Shown: positions 22,355 through 31,371 of the stretch, piece after piece
How the letters are laid out: each line of letters begins with the position of its first letter
How positions within the stretch are numbered: the stretch's first letter is position 1
From: Symsagittifera roscoffensis
Taxonomy: Eukaryota > Xenacoelomorpha > Acoela > Convolutidae
Reading direction: 5' to 3'
Length of the DNA: 64,000 nucleotides
NCBI RefSeq assembly: GCF_963678635.1
Contig: NC_087069.1
Coordinates: 39,023,076 to 39,087,075 of the forward strand
Made by a program: the position numbers and the translations under genes
Notes under the pieces: generated by a model
Databases searched by the model: none
The model's input: the letters and a program-made list of their open reading frames with translations, nothing else
Told to the model about the DNA's origin: nothing

Positions 22355-23607
22355 ACGCAGTAACGATAAAAGACGCCTACCCGATTCCCCGCATTGATGA
22401 GAGCCTTTCCAAGCTGGGGGACGCGAAGTGCTTCACGACGTTGGATTTGGGCTCCGCGTTCTGGCAAGTGCCACTCAGAAAGCAAGATCGGGAGAAAACA
22501 GGCTTCGCATGCGAACTGGGACTGTTCCAGTGGAAGAGGATGCCGTTCGGATTGTGCAACGCGACAGCCACATTCCAGCGACTCACGTGCGTGACTAAGA
22601 AATACGGGAATCTCATCATGTGTTACGTAGATGATGTCGTGATGGCAACGCCAACCCTTGAGGATCACATAGAGAGGTTGGATGAGGTGTTTGATTGCAT
22701 GAAGCAGGCGGGCCTGAAATGTAAACCCTCAAAGTGTGAAATCCTCAGAGACTCCATAAAGTATCTGGGCCGTCTGGTGGATAAGCATGGAGTGAGACCA
22801 GATCCTGAAGCGGTCGAAGCGGTCTTGACCTGGAAGGCACCTAAAACAGATACCCAACTGATGAGCTTTTTGGGATTTGCTAATGATTATCGAGAATTCA
22901 TCAAGGGGTTATCTGACAAAATATACCCCATGCAGCGGCTGATGAGGAACAAGGGCAAAAAGATCACTTGGATTGATGATGCACAAGTTTCATTTGAGCA
23001 CATCAAACTTGAACTTTGCGAGGCACTGGTCCTCGGCATGCCAACAGAGAGGGGGATGTTCGTGCTGGACACGGATGCATCGGTGGTTGCAATATCGGGC
23101 ATATCTCACCAGAAGCAGGAGTGGAACGGGAGAACGGTTCTCCGTCCGATGGCCTACGGGAGTAAGGTCCTGAGTGATACTGAGATGAAGTATGGCACAC
23201 CAAAAGCGGAGATGTTCGCGGTGATCACTTTTGTGGAGAAATACAGGGCCTACTTGGGGAGTGCTCCCTTCAAGTTACGTGTAGATAATCGTGCCCGTGC
23301 CTGGCTGAAAACCTATTCGATGGACCAAAGTTATATTGGTCGTTGGATTGTGCGCCTAGATGGATACCACATGATCATAGAGCACCGTACCCGTGATAAG
23401 CACCAGAACGCAGATAGCCTCAGTAAAAAGACAGAATTCTATGAGCGCCTCGAGGAGAAGCAGGCTAATCAATCGGAAATCAAAGACGGGTTTCCATTTC
23501 TGGACATGGAAACCTACGACAAACTGCCACTTACTAAGTGGTTAGACAAGTCAGGGCATCCTATACCCGGACACCCTGACCTTCCAGTGGAGACGGCTGG
23601 GAGATAA
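22222..23607 (+). CDS. pol: Reverse transcriptase palm/thumb and RNase H
   Basis: The real sequence starts at about 22318 (residue 33), continuing the RT fingers. RFCCDFRYLN, TTLDLGSAFWQV, MPFGLCNATATFQR and the catalytic YVDD (residues 135-138) are the standard Gypsy RT blocks in order. The loop between the FQR and YVDD blocks looks a few residues short. The connection domain leads to RNase H with DTDAS (283-287) and its later acidic positions. A LINE-type layout is excluded by the RNase H and integrase that follow. It copies the element RNA into DNA. Catalytic residues appear intact, although the polyprotein is broken elsewhere. Confidence 0.93.
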   Translation: MQKRNRDVNGVRYDRAIEVPVGLRCGNGQKERGQLRFCCDFRYLNAVTIKDAYPIPRIDESLSKLGDAKCFTTLDLGSAFWQVPLRKQDREKTGFACELGLFQWKRMPFGLCNATATFQRLTCVTKKYGNLIMCYVDDVVMATPTLEDHIERLDEVFDCMKQAGLKCKPSKCEILRDSIKYLGRLVDKHGVRPDPEAVEAVLTWKAPKTDTQLMSFLGFANDYREFIKGLSDKIYPMQRLMRNKGKKITWIDDAQVSFEHIKLELCEALVLGMPTERGMFVLDTDASVVAISGISHQKQEWNGRTVLRPMAYGSKVLSDTEMKYGTPKAEMFAVITFVEKYRAYLGSAPFKLRVDNRARAWLKTYSMDQSYIGRWIVRLDGYHMIIEHRTRDKHQNADSLSKKTEFYERLEEKQANQSEIKDGFPFLDMETYDKLPLTKWLDKSGHPIPGHPDLPVETAGR

Positions 23608-24647
23608 AGGTTTTAGCCAGGGGCGAGCCCGTTCCGCTAGATCTGTTAGTCCGATCCAATTTGGTACAGCAAGAACTTACCAGGCTGGGTATCAACAGCA
23701 TAGCTCTGTTGAACAGGACGGTGAATGTGGCGCCGGATTTCATGGAAAAGCTCCGTGACTTGTTGGACAGGGAAGTGGATAGGCATGATCGTGAATGGAT
23801 GGAGACCATGCAGCGGTTGACTGTCACTGAGAGAACAGAGAAGAGGCCAGTGTCCATTCGCAGTCGAGGTGTTGAACGGGATTGCAGGTGGATAGTCAAC
23901 CAGCTGGTGAGCTCAATGCCGAAGGAGGTCTTGTTGAGAACTTCGTTCACTGAAAATGGGACACTGAATCAGGCCCAAGCCACTGAAGAAGTCATGGTCA
24001 AGTCGAGATCTAGCTTCACGAGGAAAGTGCATTTCACAGATGCAAGAGAGGAATACGAGCCGAGCTCAGATTGTTCGACCGGGGACGAGACAATGTCCGG
24101 GGAGTCTGATACCTTTGAGCCCGTACAGGACGACTTGTCCGGGGAGAGGTTGTTTAATCAACTGAGGGATAGAATGTTGTCCGGGGAGTCGGATTAGAGG
24201 CAACCGAGGGACAGAGTTTTGTCCGGGGAGTCGAGAAACATCGCAGACAACTTGGAATATGATGTTGGAGAATCAGTCGGCTCAAGTGATGACTCGAGGC
24301 CCCAGTCCTGGGACAACACATCTGAAACAACTTCCAATTCCGATATATCGGAGATCGCAATCCACTCCTTGTTGGTAGACTGGAAGCAGCGCGGGCTGGA
24401 CCGAGAAATGCATCAGGATCCAGACAGGGACAGATACACCTCAGATGAAGAGGGCACTGTGGTAGACAATGCCGCGGATGAGCTCGAGCTGATAGTAGTT
24501 TCGAAACGCCCCACCAGATTACTACCACACGGTACAGTCGTCGGTACTAATCTGGAGCCATCCGTTCAGGAAGCAACACCCTTGAAGAAGATATGGTGTG
24601 TTAAGTTGATAGACGATGCTCATGCTCCAGAAATGATGAGTGGGTAA
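23608..24647 (+). pseudogene. RNase H-integrase linker, acidic, with 14-residue repeats
   Basis: From 23661 one frame runs through to the integrase, broken by an in-frame TAG at 24195 and a TAA at 24645. The first part (about 100 codons) is charged with a helical look. From 24094 it carries a 14-residue repeat beginning (L/M)SGE, then becomes strongly acidic (Asp/Glu/Ser) up to the integrase. No enzyme motif. Most Gypsy elements have only a short linker here, so this is an insertion of about 330 residues. Function unknown. Confidence 0.6.
24094..24261 (+). repeat. 42-bp tandem repeat carrying the polypurine-tract motif
   Basis: TGTCCGGGGAG recurs at 24094, 24136, 24178 and 24220, exactly 42 bases apart. 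A fifth, worn unit (TGTTGGAGAATC) begins near 24263. In protein this gives a 14-residue repeat starting SGE. The unit at 24133-24146 (ACTTGTCCGGGGAG) is identical over 14 bases to the sequence just before the 3' LTR at 37317-37330. Confidence 0.85.
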
Positions 24648-25535
24648 ATGAACGTGGTAAAGACGTATTTGAAAGCCAGGTACAGGCTGTCGGATCTCCT
24701 AAGGGCTCAACGAAATGATAGAATGACAAGCTGTCTGAAGAGATGGATTGAGAATGGAGCACCTGACAAGGGAGACTTGGAAGAAGACAGCTATAAGATC
24801 TTAAAGCAATTCTACCTGAAGAGAAAGGACTTGTTGTACCTGAACAAGGACGGAATTGTAGCCTGTAAACGTAAAGAGGATGATAAGTTCCTCTATAAAT
24901 ACAATTCGATAGTGTTACCACAGTTGTACCAGACCGAATTGCTCTTTCATTCACATGATCAGATGGGCCATCAAGGCGTGGACAAAGTATACAACAGGAT
25001 AAAGAAACGATTCGAATGGCCGGGATTGAAGAAGGCTTGTGAGAAGTGGATCGCCGCATCCCTGTCATGTCAACAGGCGAAGGATCCCAGGAAACTAAGG
25101 TTCCCCCTAGAGTCAATAGAGTCGTCGGGATTCAACGAAGTGGTTCAAATTGATCATCAGAAGATCTGCATGACAGCAACGGGCTATAATCAGGTGCTGG
25201 TAATGGTCGACCATTTTATGAAATATGCGGAGGCAGCACTCTGCATAACAGCATCGGCGGAAGAAACATGTGATCATTTGATAAATGTGTGGATAGCGAG
25301 GCAAGGCTGCCCCATCACATTTCAATCGGACAATGGCAAAGCATTCGTGGGTGATCTCACGAAGGAGTTAATGAAAAGGTCGCAGGTAGCGCAGGCCCAC
25401 TCGACACCTTATCACCCGCAAACGAATGGCCTAGTCGAGAGGCAGAATCGCACACTGGTATCCATGTTGAGAGTCTATTGCTCACGCTACATGGATGACT
25501 GGGACAAGCACTTGCCGCAAGCGATGGGTGCTTAA
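24648..25535 (+). CDS. pol: Integrase (zinc-binding and DDE core)
   Basis: 295 codons up to a TAA. The N-terminal zinc domain has His103 and His108 but only one of its two Cys (Cys141); the partner position 138 is Ser. The catalytic core shows Asp169 (VVQIDH), Asp228 (QSDNGKAF) and Glu264 (GLVERQNRT), with 35 residues between the last two, the classic DD35E. The frame is the same as the linker before it and the tail after it, so the stop codons are interruptions of one polyprotein. It joins the cDNA to host DNA. Loss of a zinc ligand would impair multimerisation. Confidence 0.9.
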   Translation: MNVVKTYLKARYRLSDLLRAQRNDRMTSCLKRWIENGAPDKGDLEEDSYKILKQFYLKRKDLLYLNKDGIVACKRKEDDKFLYKYNSIVLPQLYQTELLFHSHDQMGHQGVDKVYNRIKKRFEWPGLKKACEKWIAASLSCQQAKDPRKLRFPLESIESSGFNEVVQIDHQKICMTATGYNQVLVMVDHFMKYAEAALCITASAEETCDHLINVWIARQGCPITFQSDNGKAFVGDLTKELMKRSQVAQAHSTPYHPQTNGLVERQNRTLVSMLRVYCSRYMDDWDKHLPQAMGA

Positions 25536-26592
25536 AACAGCACGGAGCATTCCACCACGGGAATAAGTCCACACATGATGCTAATGGGTCACGAAAAAGC
25601 GATTCCGTTGACGTTTTTCTACCCTGAATATGAAGTGAAGAGAACAGCACCGCAAACGTACGTGCGGGATGCCATTAGAAGACAGCAGGACCTCAATGAC
25701 TTATGCAGGAGGAACACGCAACAGGCGCAAATTAGACAAAAAGGAGGTTTGATAAAAGGACAGCCGATGCAAAAGCCTACTCAGTTGGCGACTATGTCTG
25801 GGTGTTCCAGGAAGTGGTTCCACAAAAGGAACCAAGAAATTATTAAAGAAAAGGCGTGGTCCATTTCAGATAACAGAGGTGCACCAAGGAGGTCGTTTTT
25901 ATCGATTGAGCACTGGAAGAGCAGCTCATTGGGAAAAGATCAAACCACACAATGCCTCGTCAGAGGACTGGTGCATCCCAGCAGACATGCAAGAGGGAGA
26001 CTATTTGATAGTGGATCCTGCTTGTGAGGTGAATGAAAGGGGTACTCGCGACAAAAACGACGGGAATGAGGTGGTGGACAATTCCCACCTACCACTGGAT
26101 CTGGAGTTGACCGAGCGAGTAGAGGTGGACGATGAAACTCTACCTTATGCCGAGGAAGACTGGGACTACCCGGAACAAATCGAAATTGACAAAGGAATAC
26201 AGCCTGACTTTCCTCTCACCATGGAAACACGCCAGAGCAAGAGAGGAAAAAACAAGAAGAAATACAATCCGTACGGCGAGGATTTCGTCGTAGACTGGAT
26301 AGTTGTAAGTGATATGATGGACTCGCTGGTAGGACTGGACGAAGTGGCGGTGCTAGAAGAAATCGACCTGGTGAATGACATGGATCAGGATTGGATCGAC
26401 GATCGATCAGAACCGGAAGTGGAGTTCGAACCAGAAGCGGAAGAGACTCATGAGCAAGAACTAACGAACTTGCGGGTGCTCGAATGGCTCCATGATATGC
26501 CGACAGATCCAAAAGAGACAATCCTGACGATTCAGGACGTCGATAAAGACGGCATCAAATATGTCAGTCATGACAATACCGAGTCCAACTGA
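25536..26592 (+). pseudogene. pol: Integrase C-terminal region (GPY-like) and acidic extension
   Basis: The integrase frame continues past the TAA at 25533 to about 25740, then shifts by one base. The shifted frame gives a GPY/F-type module (KLLKKRRGPFQITEV near 25845-25890), which ends Gypsy integrases and contacts DNA. After it comes a long acidic, Asp/Glu-rich tail to a TGA at 26590. The same frame continues beyond this TGA into the macro-like region, so the two were once one protein. Confidence 0.7.
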
Positions 26593-27294
26593 GTCGCCCT
26601 AGATGGTCCTCTACGTGTTCCGCAATCCAACATCGATCTGCTAGACTTTGGGCGATCGACGGGGACGTCGATGGATATTTTTGTCCGAGGAGTGGGGGTA
26701 GGACTCACCCACACCGAAAACCTGGTCATAAAAAAAATGAAATCGGCAAGAGAAACCGGAGAACTAGAGACGGAAGTCGAGAATGCTAAAAAACCAGGTT
26801 TCGGACGAGTTTTTGAATCTCATTTTGACCTACCGAACGATTATTCAAGCAAAATCATCGTAACGGACAGCAATTTCATTCTCAAGGAACGTACATGCGC
26901 TAGAGCGATAACCGCGGATGTAAGCTTCAAAACAGCACTAGCAGCTGACTTTAAGAGAGACTACAAGAATATCGAGTTTTTATGGAAACAGAGGCCTGGT
27001 GTAGTAGGGATGATAGCGCTGCCCCCTGTTGCATCACAGATACCAGGGAAATATTTGTGTTTCTTGGTTATTAAGGCTACTGATAGGCAGCACGTAAATC
27101 CAGAGAGTATTGGCCTTGACTCGACTGAGGGATTTTCTGGTTGAGAGAGGAGTGACCTCTCTCTCGTTACCAGTCTATGATCCCAAAAGAGGGAAGTTAC
27201 ATCCGAGAGAATTGTACGCCCTTGAACATGTGATATTTTCAGAAACTGACATAGAGGTTTACTTACATAAAAAATACTATCTGAGCATATGCTA
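26593..27294 (+). pseudogene. Macro-domain-like extension of Pol
   Basis: The reading continues in the frame of the acidic tail to about 27110, then shifts by one base and ends at 27294. The order of segments follows a macro domain of the ADP-ribose deacylase type: a CARAITADVSFKTALAADFKR segment (compare the conserved C-h-x-S-A-D...GIA-x-x-F helix), a VVGMIAL strand, a KYLCFLVIKATDR strand with the family's h-h-h-L-V-x-K look, a LTRLRDFLVERGVTSLSLP helix-strand, and a last helix-strand ending FSETDIEVYL. The usual GCG of the second phosphate loop is not present; YDPKRGK stands there. Macro domains bind or hydrolyse ADP-ribose. One stop precedes it and one frameshift lies inside it. Assignment is by pattern only. 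Confidence 0.55.
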
Positions 27295-27761
27295 GGAATT
27301 TCATTCGGCAATAAGTGGTTTTTATTAAGTTAACTTGATAGGAATTAGGGTCAAGTTTTAGATTAGGATTAAGTTTTAGGTTAGCTATTAGGGATTATGT
27401 TTGTATGTGATAGTGTAGATGTGTGATGTTTATGTGTTTTGTTATTGTTATGATATGTTTTATGTTTTGTGTCATAAAAGACCTAGAATACTCCAGGTGG
27501 TCAAGGTGACAGCGCTCATTTGTGCTACCTTGGCAAAGATGCAGGTGGACGATCCACCTTGGTGCTAAACTTTTAAATCAGGTTTGAGAAGAGAATTTCA
27601 ATGGAGAGTTTTAAAGATCTATATGATGTTTTATCAAAAAATGTCGGTTGTAAGTCGCGACTTATTTTTTAGATCTTGATTGATCAGAAATTGTTTATTG
27701 AATTCATTGAATCAAACGAGCCAGAAGAAACTTCACGAAACAAGAATCAACACGATAAGAA
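27295..27761 (+). other. Spacer between Pol block and second coding block, with hairpins
   Basis: 467 bases without an open frame, AT-rich for this element. Three inverted repeats lie in a row: CAAGGT with ACCTTG (27502-27532), AGGTGGAcgaTCCACCT (27543-27559) and the palindrome TAAGTCGCGACTTA (27651-27664), the last enclosed by a further pair AAGATCTA/TAGATCTT (27614-27677). The next coding block starts with ATG at 27762. This could be a splice, internal-initiation or subgenomic-promoter region; which one is not decidable here. Confidence 0.55.
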
Positions 27762-28745
27762 ATGGGTGACACGAATGAACTAAAGGAATTCCTCTCAGCG
27801 AGTCTAGGAGCGACTCTAGACGAGATCTATCAGCGGCTGATCGATTGTGATTTCACACGAGAAGACCCGGGGCTGGCGATGTTTGTGTTCGCGCTCCTCA
27901 ATGCGTTAGGACGAGAGGGTCGAGGGAATCGCCCTAGTGAATAAGGGATGATGTTGGCCTTCGGTGAGTCCGGGACCGCCGAGAGAGGTCGAAATAGACT
28001 GATGAGATGGCGGCGTGGATAAATGTCTTGCCACGACCTGGCTTGTGAGCCAGGGGTAGGTGAACAGAGGGACCACCGGCTAGGTGAGATGCCCTTGCCG
28101 ACCCAACCTGTGCAGCCGCTCATCGGAGCGAAAAGACTACGTGATGGGTCAGGCCCGTCACATTCAGTCGACTCTCCAACAGCTGCTCCTCCTCACAAGA
28201 GAGTGAGGGTCAACGAAAAAGAGATACAGACGACGGATACGATTGAGACGTTGGAGAAGAAAGAGAGAGGTCAGAGCGAACTGTGTGCCAAACTCCAGGA
28301 GTAAAGGGCGATAGTTCGAGAAAGAGACGAATAGAAAAAGAAGTACGAGGACCGGCAGATGGCCTACAAGGAGGATGAGATAAAGCACCTGAAGGAGCTG
28401 TATATGGCAAAGGTGAGCCAAGTGTCACAGGAAGTTCTGGCGACGATGAAGTCCTCGGAGGGATCCAGGGACACACGTCCCAAGACAAGAGGACAGGAGC
28501 TGTGTACACAGAGAGGGCCCGAGGCTCCTCAGCAGACACAACAGTCTGCTCCCAATCAAAGGAACACGATACCAGACCCCTTCGACACCTATCTCGCTCC
28601 CCAGTTCCAAGAATCATTCAATCAAGTGGCCAGAGCAACAATGGATGAGATTAACAGAACCAATGGATGGAAATGGGTAGGGTCGTCCCTTCCCAACGTC
28701 GTCATCAGTCTTCCAATAGTTCGGAGCGAGCACCCCGCAGGGTAG
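27762..28745 (+). pseudogene. Second coding block, N-terminal helical region
   Basis: One frame from the ATG at 27762 to 28745, interrupted by in-frame stops at 27942, 28020, 28302 and 28332. The first 60 codons form a compact, hydrophobic-rich helical segment. Later parts are Pro/Gln-rich and include a charged coiled coil (about 28220-28440). No known domain. Near 28700 the frame gives way to the one carrying the SGNH-like domain, so this is probably the N-terminus of that protein. GC content stays near 50%, as in gag and pol. Confidence 0.55.
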
Positions 28746-29353
28746 CGTCCTCGGGGACTGCGCATGGAGGAACCTTTCAAAAGTCTCGCGTGATGGACAT
28801 TAGAAAGAATCTGATGGCACGTCACCAAATCACGCAAGTGGCCGCGGAGCATCCTCGAGCCTGCCTGAATGACATGAGCTGGAACCCCGCTACGTGCGAC
28901 CAGGTAATTCCCCCAGGGAATCGCCACTTGATCATAGGAGACCGTTTGGTGAGGGATCTGAATGAGATCTTCGTCTATGGTCAGACTACCGCTCTGTCTT
29001 TTGGAGGAGCCTCAGTAGCTCAGGTCATCAAGATGATGGAGTTCCAGAGTGAAGATTACCTGGACACGCTGGTGATAATGCTGGGGACCAACGACGTCTC
29101 GAGAGCCCCAGTGACTCCAGAGAGCAAGTGGGAGCCTCTATTGGTCTGCCTCCTGAACGAACTAAAGGAAAAGTACAGGCCCAGGATTGTGGTGCTGTGC
29201 ACGATAACACAGAACCCGATGGTGGGCACCTTAGTGGCAGATTTTATGAATGGCAACGTGACCCGTTGGAACGAAATGACCCGCAGTCTGGTGAGAAACA
29301 GCCCTTGGCGAGCTGCGACTTCTGGATCTCGAGAACATGTTGCGCATGATTGA
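28667..29353 (+). CDS. SGNH-hydrolase-like domain 1 (main part)
   Basis: 228 codons. Residues 85-190 follow an SGNH/GDSL hydrolase: block I HLIIGDRLVRDLN (the position of the nucleophile Ser in GDS is Arg93), block II SFGGASV with its Gly, block III LVIMLGTNDVS with the GxND Asn143, then a strand PRIVVLCTITQNP. The frame is lost near 29310 and block V, with the catalytic His (EGIHFN), follows in the next frame at 29373-29390. SGNH enzymes cleave esters or acyl groups; without the Ser this copy would be inactive. Esterase-type domains occur in ORF1 of some LINEs, but I know of none described in LTR elements. Confidence 0.6.
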   Translation: MEMGRVVPSQRRHQSSNSSERAPRRVASSGTAHGGTFQKSRVMDIRKNLMARHQITQVAAEHPRACLNDMSWNPATCDQVIPPGNRHLIIGDRLVRDLNEIFVYGQTTALSFGGASVAQVIKMMEFQSEDYLDTLVIMLGTNDVSRAPVTPESKWEPLLVCLLNELKEKYRPRIVVLCTITQNPMVGTLVADFMNGNVTRWNEMTRSLVRNSPWRAATSGSREHVAHD

Positions 29354-30122
29354 TCACATCTCGCTAAGCAGAGAGGGCATACATTTCAATACCCAACAAG
29401 GGAGACACTGGATAAATGACGCTTTTCAGACGCAGTTGAGGGAAGTGGAGCAGGAGTTGAGGGCGACCAGTTCTCTGGCTTGGACCAGTTCGACCGGAGG
29501 AGGTAGAATAAGGGGAAGCGTGCCCGAATCCCTTGCCAACCACCTAGGGCCCCTGGCAACGGAGACGTCTACAGCTGCACCCGTAGCTCCGAGCTCAAAC
29601 CTAAGAGAGAGGCTAGGGACTGCCCCTCCTCCCAGAACAAAACCGCTGGAAAGCCGACTTGGGAGATCGGTTGATCAGAAAAGGAATAAATCCCAGACCG
29701 TGTCTAGGAGCAGTGACCCGCCCGCTACAGCAAACCCTGCTTCGACAGCAGGACCATCGACAGGCGCCGTGCCGGCGGAGGTAGTTGGACCGGGCAGCGT
29801 GCTGCTTTGGAACCGCCCAGACCATAGTCATTGGGGACAATACAAGACGGACATGTCAACGAAGTTGAACATGAACACATTGACGTGTCGGGAGGACGCA
29901 ATGAGAATGATCGGCGGAGAAGGTCCCACAGTGTCGCGATTATATCGGATACCGGGCGTGGATTGGCTGTTGGCAGAGCAGGAGCAGTTCAGCTCCACGA
30001 CTACGCTCCAACACGCAGACCAGAATGGATTGCCTCAGGACAATACATTTGGACCTCTGGATATCCGATCTCTCTTGGACGTCCGTCGGAGAGCCATGAA
30101 AACTGACGCCACCTGCTCGTAA
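29337..30122 (+). CDS. SGNH-like domain 1 (C-terminal end) and Pro/Ser-rich linker
   Basis: The frame opens before the preceding one closes. Its first 45 residues finish the SGNH fold: LRMIDHISLSREGIHFN, with the block V His; Glu stands where Asp usually precedes it. Residues about 45-150 are a Pro/Ala/Ser/Thr-rich, probably disordered linker. The rest (VLLWNRPDHSHWGQY onward) is globular-looking but unrecognised. After the TAA at 30120 a different frame stays open to about 30286 with a basic segment, so the break there is a frameshift, not a gene end. Confidence 0.5.
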   Translation: MLRMIDHISLSREGIHFNTQQGRHWINDAFQTQLREVEQELRATSSLAWTSSTGGGRIRGSVPESLANHLGPLATETSTAAPVAPSSNLRERLGTAPPPRTKPLESRLGRSVDQKRNKSQTVSRSSDPPATANPASTAGPSTGAVPAEVVGPGSVLLWNRPDHSHWGQYKTDMSTKLNMNTLTCREDAMRMIGGEGPTVSRLYRIPGVDWLLAEQEQFSSTTTLQHADQNGLPQDNTFGPLDIRSLLDVRRRAMKTDATCS

Positions 30123-31371
30123 GGGCAAATTTCTGACAGATAACAAGCCTAACAACAAACATCACAAGATATACAGGCAGTTCGCTAAACCACCTGGTCA
30201 GACGCCTGGCGAATATTCAAAAGACTACCCCGAGCGACCACGGTGGATGGGGATGACAAAAGATACGGGGAACTGAAGGCCTCAGTTGGTGAACTGTTTG
30301 CCGCCTATGATCCCTTGGATATGAAAGCTGCCAAGTACCTGATAGTGACCAGTTCGAATTATCTATACAAGCCCCGTTCTCTCTTTTGGCCCGACGTGAT
30401 TTTCTTGACGGCGCCCAAATTGGACTGGGGACAGTCAGTAGGCATCATGATAAGTGTGCGAAATGTGGTCAGCATTGAGCCGCAGGTGATATTGGTTGCA
30501 GGCTCGAATGATCATCTGCAAAGCAGGGGTGTGTTGTCCCGTCTGACGGACGGGTCGATCCCGAGCAATGAGGTCATAGGAGAGGCGATAATGACATTGC
30601 TCACGGCGATGGCTGAGGTAGAAACAGCAGCAAACAACGTTTCATTCAAAATGTAGTGAAGGTGGTCTTTGTGTTGTCACCGGGGTCCGCTGCATTGCCA
30701 GAACCCCTTCAGTTTGTGTACACGATGGCACAACGATAGCAGAGGGACGGTTCAACGTACTAATTCCTGCCCCGAACAGAATAGTGGACCGCAACAACTA
30801 TTACTCATCCCGATCTGAGCTTCCTACCGTTTGGGCTGACATTTCCAATGCCATACAGGGACTCAAAGATTGTAGCACAACTCGGTTGGTGTTAGATGAG
30901 GTTCTGGGGTTGGAGCTGCCCAACTTCGCGAGGTTGCTAAAGCTAAGACCAGGGGTAGATGACGATCATCTGTTAGTACAACAGGTGGCTAATTATCTCT
31001 GGTTCAGACAGATGGGTCACGCAGAGAATGAGCAGGGAAGGACAGTCAGGAAAAACATGACGTCAGTAGAAGAGGATCTCATGGCAATGGCTTTGCGCAC
31101 GAAGACGCACAACAACTCATGGTGGTACTTGTCACCGAGACTGTGTACCTTGGGAGAGGATACGTTCGAATATGCACCGGCAGTGATAAAAGAGATACAC
31201 GCGTATCTGAAGAGCTTGTTTGATGACAGGGATTTAGCCGGGGGCATGATGTTGCAATTGATGCAGGACGTGAACACGATGTCGTTGGACAAATTCCGAG
31301 CTGACATACTGGCCACGAGGTCACAGTACGAACGATCAGATGCTATCTTGGGTGGAATGGGAGTGGGATGA
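30123..31371 (+). pseudogene. Possible second SGNH-like domain, degenerate
   Basis: Readable at 30243-30656 and, in another frame, at 30784-31371. The order mimics domain 1: strand and block I KYLIVTSSNYL (Ser in the GDS position), block II DWGQSVG, block III QVILVAGSNDHLQ, a strand KVVFVLSPG read near 30660 in a third frame, and a final IVDRNNYYSSRSELPTVW in the place of block V, with Tyr where His should be. It ends at a TGA (31369), beyond which the same frame continues. The similarity is in pattern and spacing, not in strong identity. Alternatively an unrelated Rossmann-like fold. Confidence 0.4.
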
